Assembly: GCF_014850955.1 (NCBI RefSeq)
Contig: NZ_JACXSS010000001.1
Coordinates: 5,270,001 to 5,334,000 of the forward strand
From: Methylomonas albis
Lineage (GTDB): Bacteria; Pseudomonadota; Gammaproteobacteria; Methylococcales; Methylomonadaceae
Reading direction: 5' to 3'
DNA: 64,000 nt
Below the pieces are notes generated by a model. The model saw only the letters and a list, made by a program, of their open reading frames with translations, searched no databases and had not been told where the DNA came from. A program made the translations under genes and the position numbers. This document shows positions 18,330 to 25,895 of the stretch, in pieces. Numbering within the stretch: the stretch's first letter is position 1; the number at the start of each line of letters is the position of its first letter.

Positions 18330-21300
18330 ATGTCGGAAGTCCAGCGTTTGCAAGCTTTGTTCATGGTCGGAATTGTCGCGAAGCGGAAAGGATATCCCGC
18401 AGCACCGATCAAGCCGCTATTGTCGATAGCGGCTTTTTTTACGCTGTTATTTCTGTCGCTTTCGCTTTTGCCGTCGGCCGAAGCCGCCACCGCCAGTTGG
18501 GACACCGTATCCGCCAGCCAAGTCAGCGTCAAACTCGCCAACCCGGTACGCAACCGGCGCAGTAACGATGCCACAGTCGATGTCAGTTTAAAAAATACTA
18601 GCGGCGGCGAAATTAGCGGGCCGTTACGCCTGGTGATTACCGGATTGGCGCCCGCCGGCAAAGTCGCTATCGGCAACGCCACCGGTACCACCGATGCCGG
18701 TGAACCCTACTTCGATTTAACCGGCTACGTCGGCGGCAACTTTAGCGCCGGCGGTAGCGGCTTGGTCACGGTTATTGTCACCGGCGGCGGTCCCAATACC
18801 TTCAGTTTTTCAACCCGAGTCGAAAAATCCGCAGCGCAAGCGCTAAAGGTGCAGATCACCAGCCCGGCGACCTTGCTTACGGTGGGGCGCACCCCGCAAA
18901 CGGTTAAAGGCACCGTCAACGATCCCAAGGCGCAAATCACCCTCAACGGTGCACCGGTCACCAACAACAACGGCAGCTTCCAAGCCGATGTCGCCCTCGA
19001 GGAAGGCCACAATACCGTTAGCGCCCGTGCGGTCAATGCCAAGGGCGAAGACGTCAGCGACGCCATCTCGCTATCGTTGGATATGACCCCACCTTATCTG
19101 ACCGTCGAATCGCCGAAAAACGGCGACACGGTTCGCACCGATAAAATCGCAGTGTCCGGCCTGATTAACGACATCGTGCGCGGCACCGTCGCCGAAGGCC
19201 AGGCCAACGTCAAAGTCAACGGCGTGGCCGCCAGCATCTCCAACCGCAGCTATTTAGCCGAAAACGTAGCCTTGAATGTCGGCGAAAACACCCTGAAAAT
19301 TGACGCCGCCGACAACGTCGGCAACACCAGCAGCATCAGCATTAAAGTCACCTACCAGCCGCTGGCTCCGCAACACATTGAATTGCTAAGCGGCCAGGAC
19401 CAAAGCGCGAAAATTAATGCGGCGCTGGCGCAACCCTTGAAAGTCAAATTGCTGGACAGCGCCAACAAGCCGGTTGCCAACAAACCGGTGATTTACCGCG
19501 TCACCGAAGGCGACGGTGTGTTGAGTGTTGGCAACGGCGACCAAGGCCAGGGCGTACTGGTGCAAACCGATGCGCAAGGCGTAGCCTCAACTAGCTTCAA
19601 ACTCGGTAGTCGGGCCGGTACCGGTAACCAGCGGGTTAGAGCCGCATCGGTGGGTTTCGACGGCGAAGTACTATTTTATGCCACCGCCACGGTAGGTGCC
19701 GGTAACAAGGTCACCGTCAATTCCGGCAACAACCAGCGCGGCGCGGTCGGCCAGCCGTTGCCGTTGCCGTTTGTGGTGGCGGTGGTTGACGACGGTGCCA
19801 ACGTCGTACCCGGCGCGCCAATCGAATTCAAAGTCACCCAAGGCAGTGGTAAGTTCCAGAACGATAAAACCACTATTACCAGCACCACCGACAGCGACGG
19901 CCGCGCCACCGCTGAATTCACGCTAGGCAGCGAAGAAGGCTTGGACGTGCAGCGCGTGACCGCGACCTTGGTGGGCACCGAACTCTACGCCGGCTTCACC
20001 GCCTCCGCGCTGAAAACCGGCAACGCCGGCCAAACCAGCATCAGCGGCGTGGTGCTCGACAACCAGGAACACCCGCTGCCGAAAGTCACCGTGCGCGTCG
20101 ACGGCACCACCCGCGAAGCGCAGTCCGACGCCAACGGCCAGTTCAAAATCACCGAAGTCCCGGTTGGTTCGGTGCGGCTGATTGCCGACGGCTCAACTAC
20201 CACCGCCGAAGGCGAATATCCGACCTTGGCCTTCAATCTGGTGACCATCGCCGGCGCTGACAACCCGCTGTCCGCGCCGATCTATCTGGTCAAGCTGGAT
20301 ACCGCCAATGCGCAAACCGTGGGCGATAAAGATGTCACCTTAACCTTGCCCGACGTGCCCGGCTTTGCGCTGGAAGTCAAACAAGGCTCGGTGACCTTCC
20401 CGGACGGCAAAAAAACCGGCAAGTTATCGGTCACGCCGGTCAACGCCTCCAAAATCCCGATGGCGCCGCCCAACGGCATGCAACCGCAGTTTATCGTCAC
20501 GATACAACCGGTCGGCGCCAAGTTCGACCCGCCGGCCCGCTTGACCTTGCCGAATGTCGATGGCCATAAGCCGGGGGCGCAGGTGGAGATGTATTCCTAC
20601 GACCATGACTTGGAAGAGTTTGTGGCGATTGGCTTGGGGACGGTTGCTTCTGATGGTAGTGTGATTAAGTCTAATGAGGGTGTGGGGGTTATAAAGGCTG
20701 GGTGGCATTGTGGTAGTCAACCGGGGGGGAGTGGCTGCACGCATAACTGTGCGGAGTGTCAGAGTTGTGATGCGAGTTGTACTTGTTATTGGGATAACAG
20801 TAAGAAGCCGACTTCACTTACAGATAGCAAAGGAGATTGTAAGAAACCGGGGTGTAATAATGGGCCGAAACAGGTTCCAGACACAACTGATGCCCCTGAC
20901 CCTAACGCGGCAGCTGATAATGCCTGTAAAAAATGCGATGCAAGTGGGAATATTGTTGCTGATCCTGCCAAAGATGGTAATCAATGTGATTCAACCAGCA
21001 ATGTCATTAGTGCTTGTGTTAGCGGTAGTTGCAAACCGGTGACATTAAAATTAAAAGAAGTTTCTTTCTTAAAGGATTTTGATGTTGTTCGTGACCGGCA
21101 GTCTAAGATCGTACCCGTTACCGACCCGGTCTGGAAATCTACAAATGCGCCTGCAGATAATGGCGAGGTAGCCTACAAAAGAAATAACAAACTAAATGTT
21201 AGCGCTAAGTTTGATATTACCCCTACAATTACTAAGCCTATTGGTGGAGTGACAATCCAAGCGGACGTTGCGGGTGTCGGTATGATTCAAAATACGGGTC

Positions 21301-22220
21301 AGATACTTATCGGCTCAAGCTACGATTTTCCGGCAACTGATTCAAATAATAATTTGGATAATGCTACTAAAATCTATGAACCTTTGACATTGGACTGGAA
21401 GTTTGAGAAAGATGGAAGCGGGGCTTTTACAAGTGCTGGATCATCACAAAATAAGGTTTATCTAACGCTTGATACGCCGAGAGCCTATGCAGCAACAGCG
21501 GGTGGTTTACCTGTTACTTTGTTAAAAATGGCCATTCAAAACCAAGGTGCGACTGATGTTGCAAGTGCTTTGCAGAAAACCTGGCAAAGTTTTTCAGGTC
21601 CTGCAAACATCACTACTTGGGATAATAGGCAGCTGTATTATTACAAAGCGGGTGTTGGCTTTAATTCTTGTGCTTTGGATTACTTAGCACTTATTCAAAC
21701 AAACCCAGAAAGTGGTCAGTGCGGTTCATTTGCTAAGTTATTATTAGGTTCATTAGCGGTTAATGGTGTGCAGGCAAATTGGGTGGACATAGCTCCTACT
21801 GATGGTAGCTTAATGATAGTCAAGAAATGGACATTTAATGGAGGGAGCTTTCCTGCCGATCCCTTGTATAAATGGAGATTAGATATTAATGACGGCGATT
21901 ATATGGTCCCAGATTTACCTGGATCAATCTATGCTGATTTAACAAATATTAATGGATTGCCAGGGCAAAATTCACCACGACCCTCAGAAAAGATTTTTAA
22001 TTCGCATTTTATTGTCAAGGCTTTAAGTGGTTATTACGACCCTTCATATGGTGTTACTTATGCCGGGGAACAAGGTTTCGAGACATCTGCTTTGGAAGGT
22101 TATGCGGTAAATTTTCTTGATGGTAGTTATGTGAAGGGAGGTAACAATTATATTATTTTACGTGCAAGAAAAGTCAACAGCACAAAAAATATCACATTCA
22201 CCGATGGTTTCTCAAACTAA
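18330..22220 (+). CDS. Large exported Ig-like protein with transglutaminase-like C-terminal domain
   Basis: A 1,296-residue protein. The start at 18330 is supported by AAGGAG. A signal sequence spans about residues 29-52 (PLLSIAAFFTLLFLSLSLLP, then SAEA). Then come two Ig-like domains (about 170-345), two invasin-like Big_1 domains (350-560), a carboxypeptidase-regulatory-like domain (570-650), a further beta domain to about 785, and a cysteine-rich linker (CTHNCAECQSCDASCTC, about 800-905). The last 400 residues look transglutaminase-like: GQCGSFAKLLLGSLAVNGV with the likely catalytic Cys near 1131, and HFIVKALSGYYDPSYG supplying His near 1226 and Asp near 1237. The DNA from about 20,640 is visibly more AT-rich than the first 2.3 kb, so the C-terminus seems to have been exchanged. 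A polymorphic-toxin-style arrangement is possible. Confidence 0.78.
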   Translation: MSEVQRLQALFMVGIVAKRKGYPAAPIKPLLSIAAFFTLLFLSLSLLPSAEAATASWDTVSASQVSVKLANPVRNRRSNDATVDVSLKNTSGGEISGPLRLVITGLAPAGKVAIGNATGTTDAGEPYFDLTGYVGGNFSAGGSGLVTVIVTGGGPNTFSFSTRVEKSAAQALKVQITSPATLLTVGRTPQTVKGTVNDPKAQITLNGAPVTNNNGSFQADVALEEGHNTVSARAVNAKGEDVSDAISLSLDMTPPYLTVESPKNGDTVRTDKIAVSGLINDIVRGTVAEGQANVKVNGVAASISNRSYLAENVALNVGENTLKIDAADNVGNTSSISIKVTYQPLAPQHIELLSGQDQSAKINAALAQPLKVKLLDSANKPVANKPVIYRVTEGDGVLSVGNGDQGQGVLVQTDAQGVASTSFKLGSRAGTGNQRVRAASVGFDGEVLFYATATVGAGNKVTVNSGNNQRGAVGQPLPLPFVVAVVDDGANVVPGAPIEFKVTQGSGKFQNDKTTITSTTDSDGRATAEFTLGSEEGLDVQRVTATLVGTELYAGFTASALKTGNAGQTSISGVVLDNQEHPLPKVTVRVDGTTREAQSDANGQFKITEVPVGSVRLIADGSTTTAEGEYPTLAFNLVTIAGADNPLSAPIYLVKLDTANAQTVGDKDVTLTLPDVPGFALEVKQGSVTFPDGKKTGKLSVTPVNASKIPMAPPNGMQPQFIVTIQPVGAKFDPPARLTLPNVDGHKPGAQVEMYSYDHDLEEFVAIGLGTVASDGSVIKSNEGVGVIKAGWHCGSQPGGSGCTHNCAECQSCDASCTCYWDNSKKPTSLTDSKGDCKKPGCNNGPKQVPDTTDAPDPNAAADNACKKCDASGNIVADPAKDGNQCDSTSNVISACVSGSCKPVTLKLKEVSFLKDFDVVRDRQSKIVPVTDPVWKSTNAPADNGEVAYKRNNKLNVSAKFDITPTITKPIGGVTIQADVAGVGMIQNTGQILIGSSYDFPATDSNNNLDNATKIYEPLTLDWKFEKDGSGAFTSAGSSQNKVYLTLDTPRAYAATAGGLPVTLLKMAIQNQGATDVASALQKTWQSFSGPANITTWDNRQLYYYKAGVGFNSCALDYLALIQTNPESGQCGSFAKLLLGSLAVNGVQANWVDIAPTDGSLMIVKKWTFNGGSFPADPLYKWRLDINDGDYMVPDLPGSIYADLTNINGLPGQNSPRPSEKIFNSHFIVKALSGYYDPSYGVTYAGEQGFETSALEGYAVNFLDGSYVKGGNNYIILRARKVNSTKNITFTDGFSN
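18411..18440 (+). terminator. Intrinsic-terminator-shaped hairpin inside the signal-peptide coding region
   Basis: AAGCCGCTAT (18411-18420), loop TGTCG, ATAGCGGCTT (18426-18435), then T to 18440: a perfect ten-pair stem followed by a T run, about 80 bases inside the gene that starts at 18330. This is the textbook shape of a rho-independent terminator. Here it also encodes the start of the signal peptide (PLLSIAAFF). It may attenuate transcription when ribosomes do not follow closely. Confidence 0.65.
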
Positions 22221-22229
22221 GGATGCAGT

Positions 22230-22940
22230 ATGAAATTCTTTATTTTCTTGATTAAAGTATTTTCTGGTGCGTTATTTTTCGCCTCGTTAAGTACAGCAGG
22301 TGGGTTAGATGTTGCTAAACCATTAAAAACAATAAAGGTCAGCTCAAAGAAAAACACATTACAACGAATTGATTTTTTTGCAGTTCCAGTAGACGGTAAG
22401 AATGATCAAGCGGTATCGGAAGAGGGACGTCTATTGATTATTACAGCCCCCCAAAAAAAACTTTATTGGTGGCGCTATGAAATCGGAGGGTATCCTGAGC
22501 ATACCAGTTTTCCGGCTGATCAATTCATGCGCACTTGTAAACCCTTTGTTGATGAAAATGAGCTAATAATTTTCTGTACAACTGGAAATTTGCTTTTAGT
22601 TAGTCGTTCTAATCGTCTGTATAAAAGCACTTCGGAGATTGAATTATTGGTGAAATCTGATTTTGATAAGAATGGTTCAAATTATAATTCTGGGTTGGAT
22701 TACTTTGATAAAAAAATAAATCTAAAAGAGATTCTAGAGCCTAATTTTTTTAGTGAATTCGGTAATGCAATTGCAACTCAAATTCAGCTAGGTGATATCT
22801 CTAAAGCAAATGAACATTGGCAAATTAGCTTAATCGGCGCAAAACAAAATCCTAAAGATGTTTTGCCAATGAGGGTAAAATTAAAATTTACCCTGGATTT
22901 TGCCTTCGTAGGGAGTTCTAAGCAGAGCCCGGATGGATGA
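22230..22940 (+). CDS. Small exported protein downstream of the Ig-like gene
   Basis: A 236-residue protein starting MKFFIFLIKVFSGALFFASL, a likely signal peptide ending near residue 23-24 (STAGG). The rest is mixed beta-strand with two cysteines (MRTCKPFVDENELIIFCTTG) that could form a disulphide. I do not recognise a family. It follows the preceding gene by nine bases and shares the AT-rich composition of that gene's C-terminal region. If the preceding C-terminus is an effector domain, this would be in the position of an immunity or partner protein; that is inference only. Confidence 0.6.
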   Translation: MKFFIFLIKVFSGALFFASLSTAGGLDVAKPLKTIKVSSKKNTLQRIDFFAVPVDGKNDQAVSEEGRLLIITAPQKKLYWWRYEIGGYPEHTSFPADQFMRTCKPFVDENELIIFCTTGNLLLVSRSNRLYKSTSEIELLVKSDFDKNGSNYNSGLDYFDKKINLKEILEPNFFSEFGNAIATQIQLGDISKANEHWQISLIGAKQNPKDVLPMRVKLKFTLDFAFVGSSKQSPDG

Positions 22941-22950
22941 ATTGTAACCC

Positions 22951-22985
22951 GTAAGGCGGATACTCTATAGGGTATCCGCCGAATG
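22951..22985 (+). repeat. REP-type palindrome, copy 1 (upstream of RAYT copy 1)
   Basis: GTAAGGCGGATAC, a short loop, GTATCCGCC, then GAATG. The GTAAGG head plus a palindromic stem is the classical form of a REP sequence. The same unit occurs at 23722-23757 and, partly degenerate, at 60876-60903. Copies 1 and 2 each lie directly upstream of a RAYT gene. Confidence 0.75.
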
Positions 22986-23275
22986 TTGGCTTCAACTATT
23001 GTGGTTTGTTTCGGGGAAGTTGCTGGTTTTGATATGGCGGAACGTCTGACGACTTCCGCCCTACGTCAACGTCATGAGGAGATGGTTTAATCATGCCGGA
23101 TTTTCGACGTTATCGGGTGCCGGGTGGGACTTACTTTTTACGGTGAATTTACTGGAGAGGACGCGAGATTTATTGGTACAGCATATTGGCGATCTTAGCG
23201 AGGCTGTGCGGAAAACCAAGCAAGAGCGACCGTTTCATATAGCCGCTTGGGTGGTGTTACCCGATCACAAGCATT

Positions 23276-23323
23276 CGACTGCAGGGATGCAGGAGGTAGA
23301 ACAACGCCGGGAGCGGTTGTCGA
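23276..23323 (+). repeat. Short insertion family A (48 bp), copy 1
   Basis: Starts CGACTGCA, contains GGATGCAGGAGGTA and ends GTTGTCGA. Excising it rejoins CATT to GCGTTTGG, restoring His-Cys-Val-Trp after the catalytic histidines, as in RAYT copy 2 (His-Cys-Ile-Trp). Two small hairpins are possible: CTGCA/TGCAG, and a weaker CAAC/GTTG pair. The insertion is a multiple of three here, so this copy adds 16 codons without changing frame. Confidence 0.8.
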
Positions 23324-23573
23324 GCGTTTGGACTTTGCCAGCAGGGGATTGTGATTTTTCCAGCCGGTGGAAGGCCATTAAGATTCGCTTTGTAAAAATC
23401 GATTCCGGCAACTGAACGCCGCTCAAAGGTGCGTAGTGCAAGAGGTGAAAGAGGTATTTGGCAACGCCGCTTTTGGGAACGTGCGATTCGTGATGATCGC
23501 GACTATTCGTCTCATGTCGATTATTGTCACTGGAATCCTATCAAGCATGGATTGATGCGACGAGTCATTGATT

Positions 23574-23590
23574 TACCCAATAGGCATAAA
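23574..23590 (+). repeat. Short insertion family B (17 bp), copy 1
   Basis: TACCCAATAGGCATAAA sits inside RAYT copy 1. Removing it gives GATTGGCGTCACTCGTCC, which reads Asp-Trp-Arg-His-Ser-Ser, the conserved end of these transposases (compare Arg-Pro-Tyr-Ser-Ser-Phe-His in the 55-kb copy). It shares the pattern TAYCC, short spacer, RGG, then CAYAA with five other insertions in the window. Confidence 0.72.
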
Positions 23591-23721
23591 GGCGTCACTC
23601 GTCCTTTCATCGTTACGTGCAACAGGGCATTTTGAATCAGAATTGGTCGAGTTGTTTAGACTTGAATCTGGAATAACTTCGTAGCTTGAAATTTTTAAAC
23701 TTGAAAGATGAATTGAACCCG

Positions 23722-23757
23722 TAAGGCGGATACCCGATAGGGTGATCCGCCGAATGT
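23722..23757 (+). repeat. REP-type palindrome, copy 2 (upstream of RAYT copy 2)
   Basis: GTAAGGCGGATACCC, loop, then GGTGATCCGCC followed by GAATG. It is nearly the same as the unit at 22951-22985 and stands at the same distance from its RAYT start. The whole segment 22,941-23,676 is repeated at about 23,712-24,382, so this is a tandem duplication of REP plus transposase. Confidence 0.75.
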
Positions 23758-23863
23758 CGGCTTCAACTGTGGTGGTCTGTTTCGGGTAAGTTGCTGGTTT
23801 TGATATGGCGGAACGTCTGACGACTTCTGCCCTACGTCAACGTCATGAGGAGATGGTTTAATC

Positions 23864-24382
23864 ATGCCGGATTATCGACGTTATCGGGTGCCGGGTGGGA
23901 CTTACTTTTTTACGGTGAATTTACCGGAGAGGAAGCGAGATTTGCTGGTGCGGCATATTGGCGATCTTCGCGAGGCTGTACGGAAAACCAAGCAAGAGCG
24001 ATCGTTTCATATAGACGCTTGGGTGGTGTTGCCCGATCACATGCATTGTATCTGGACGTTGCCGCCGGGAGACAGCGATTTTTCCAACCGCTGGAAGGTG
24101 ATCAAGATTCGCTTTGTAAAATCGATTCCTGCAACCGAGCGCCGCTCAAAGGTGCGTAACGCAAGAGGCGAAAGAGGAATTTGGCAACGTCGCTTTTGGG
24201 AGCATGTGATCCGCGATGGGCGTGATTTTGCGGCTCATGTCGATTATTGCCATTGGAATCCGGTAAAACATGGCTTGGTGCAACGTGTGATCGATTGACC
24301 GCATTCATCCTTTCATCGTTATGTGCAACAGGGCATCTTGCATAAGGATTGGTCGAGTTGTTTAGATTTGAATTTGGATTAA
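23864..24382 (+). pseudogene. RAYT copy 2, interrupted by one in-frame TGA
   Basis: The first 144 codons are intact and give a Y1/IS200-like transposase: MPDYRRYRVPGGTYFFTVNL, VVLPDHMHCIW with the HxH motif, and YCHWNPVKHGLVQRVID. A TGA at 24296-24298 stands where the family has Trp, and the frame then continues for 27 more codons (PHSSFHRYVQQGILHKDWSS and on) to a TAA at 24382. Read through, the protein would be 172 residues. It is either a recent nonsense mutant or a slightly shortened protein; the catalytic tyrosine region could still be made. RAYTs mobilise REP palindromes, and one lies just upstream. Confidence 0.8.
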
Positions 24383-24441
24383 TTTGGCGAGCAGCCGATT
24401 AATTTGGCAATGACTATTAGGAACAATCGGAATAGTTAATT

Positions 24442-24735
24442 ATGACGACAATATTGCAAAGTTTGAACCAGCAAAAAGCCCGGATTACCGCGATAGCCGG
24501 TCAGTATCACGCCGTCAACATCCGCGTGTTTGGTTCTGTAGCGCGAGGAGATGAGCGTGACGATAGTGATGTTGATTTGCTAGTCGACTTTATGCCCGGT
24601 AGCACATTGTTGGATCAAGTGGGTTTGATCGACGCCTTGTCGTTGGAATTGGGGCGAAAGGTCGATGTGGTGAGTGGGCGTGCGCTAAACAAATTCTTAC
24701 GTGAAAAGGTCTTGCAAGAAGCAGTTCTGTTATGA
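24442..24735 (+). CDS. mntA: MntA-type minimal nucleotidyltransferase antitoxin
   Basis: A 97-residue protein with the MNT signature GSVARGDERDDSDVDLLVDF near residues 31-50, which fits the GSX10DXD pattern required for nucleotide transfer. In characterised MntA/HepT pairs this enzyme adds AMP units to a tyrosine of the HepT toxin and silences it. The next gene is a HepT homologue overlapping by four bases (ATGA), which is the standard arrangement. Motif and context make the call secure; activity of this pair is inferred. Confidence 0.9.
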   Translation: MTTILQSLNQQKARITAIAGQYHAVNIRVFGSVARGDERDDSDVDLLVDFMPGSTLLDQVGLIDALSLELGRKVDVVSGRALNKFLREKVLQEAVLL

Positions 24736-25082
24736 AAGACCGTTTGATTTTCATTTCGGCAGCTTTGGAAAGCATTGAGTTAATTCAGTCTTATACCGCT
24801 GGTTATGATTGGGTGAGTTTTTGGGGGGATAGGAAAACTCAGGATGCGGTGATTCGCAATCTGGAAATCATTGGACAAGCACTGAAAGATTTTGGTGTGG
24901 ATACGTTGTTGGAAACGGCGCCAAGTATGCCTTGGCGGGAAATTGCAGGCATGCGCAATGTATTGGCGCATGAATATTTGGGAGTGGATGTAGAAATGGT
25001 TTGGGACACTGTGCAATGCCATCTTGAGCCCTTGCAAGGGGCGCTCGAAACGCTAATGGAAGGGGCTGATGGTACTCAGTAA
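24732..25082 (+). CDS. hepT: HepT-like (DUF86) RNase toxin
   Basis: A 116-residue helical protein with RNVLAHEY at about residues 76-83, matching the RX4HXY active site of HEPN-family HepT ribonucleases. The final tyrosine is the residue that MntA modifies. The start overlaps the end of mntA by four bases. The 3' end overlaps the next gene (DsbA-like) by 14 bases, so all three may be translated from one message, although the third gene is not a usual partner. Confidence 0.9.
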   Translation: MKDRLIFISAALESIELIQSYTAGYDWVSFWGDRKTQDAVIRNLEIIGQALKDFGVDTLLETAPSMPWREIAGMRNVLAHEYLGVDVEMVWDTVQCHLEPLQGALETLMEGADGTQ

Positions 25083-25854
25083 GTCGTTTATTTTTTCAAA
25101 ATTAGTAAAGACCGTTATCGGCTGCAGATGGGCTGTGTGGTTACTTATTTATAGCGTGTCGACAAGCATTGCCTACGCCGAAGAAAAATGGGTTGCCGAC
25201 GAAATTTTTACGCAAATGTCTGAAATGCGTAAGGAAATCGGCCAATTGAAGGACCGGGTTGCCGGTTTGGAGCAGAAACTGGCGGAGGCGCAACCGAAAG
25301 CGGCGCCCATATCGTTAGTCGGTAGCGAGAACATGACATTGGGTAAGGCGGATGCCAAACTGGCGATCATCGAGTTTTCTGATTATGAATGCCCGTTTTG
25401 TGCCAAGCATTATAAAAACGTGTTGCCGAAACTGCGCGAGCGTTACATCGACAAGGGCGTGATCCAATATGTGATGAAGGATTTCCCGTTGGAGTTCCAT
25501 GCCCATGCCAGGAAAGCGTCGTTGGCAACGCGTTGCGCCGGCGAGCAAAAACAGTATTGGGCCATGCACGATGCGGTTTTCGAGGCGCACGGTCTGGTTA
25601 GCGACGAGTTGATAGGCAGCGTTGCCAAGCAGCATAAGCTGGATTTGGCGGCATTAACGCAATGCATGGATGATCCGGCTCAATTGCGCAAAGTAGAAAG
25701 CGACATGGCCTTGGGTTCTAAGCTGGGTGTCAACGGCACACCGGCGTTTTTGGTTGGGCGGATAAAAGACCGGCAATTGGTGGATTACAAGCGTTTCGAT
25801 GGCGTTCAGTCGCTCGAAACCTTTGCCGGCATGATAGAGAGTTTTAAAAAATAA
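25069..25854 (+). CDS. DsbA-family thiol-disulphide oxidoreductase (exported)
   Basis: A 261-residue protein. The N-terminus has a basic stretch and a hydrophobic segment ending near AYA (about residue 37), a likely signal peptide. A short coiled coil (SEMRKEIGQLKDRVAGLEQK) follows at about 50-70. The thioredoxin-like domain contains EFSDYECPFCAKHY with the CPFC active site near 107 and the cis-proline loop GVNGTPAFLVG near 224. It probably oxidises or isomerises disulphides in the periplasm. Its start overlaps hepT, but it also lies directly upstream of the giant surface-protein gene and could serve the folding of exported proteins. Confidence 0.88.
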   Translation: MVLSKSFIFSKLVKTVIGCRWAVWLLIYSVSTSIAYAEEKWVADEIFTQMSEMRKEIGQLKDRVAGLEQKLAEAQPKAAPISLVGSENMTLGKADAKLAIIEFSDYECPFCAKHYKNVLPKLRERYIDKGVIQYVMKDFPLEFHAHARKASLATRCAGEQKQYWAMHDAVFEAHGLVSDELIGSVAKQHKLDLAALTQCMDDPAQLRKVESDMALGSKLGVNGTPAFLVGRIKDRQLVDYKRFDGVQSLETFAGMIESFKK

Positions 25855-25895
25855 ACTTTACAGTAAAGCGTCTTAGGGATCGGGAGATAAAGACG

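Larger units (their letters stand above)
23093..23676 (+). pseudogene. REP-associated tyrosine transposase (RAYT), copy 1, broken by two short insertions
   Basis: The sequence tracks RAYT copy 2 (23864-24382) throughout. It encodes the IS200/Y1-type transposase motifs: GGTYFFTVNL near the start, the PDHxH motif containing the HxH catalytic pair, and DYCHWNPIKHG near the end. Two insertions are present relative to copy 2: 48 bp at 23276-23323, directly after the HxH codons, and 17 bp at 23574-23590. Removing both from the 584 bp leaves 519 bp, exactly the length of copy 2. There is also a one-base loss near 23138 and a one-base gain near 23394. The gene cannot make a functional enzyme. Confidence 0.85.
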
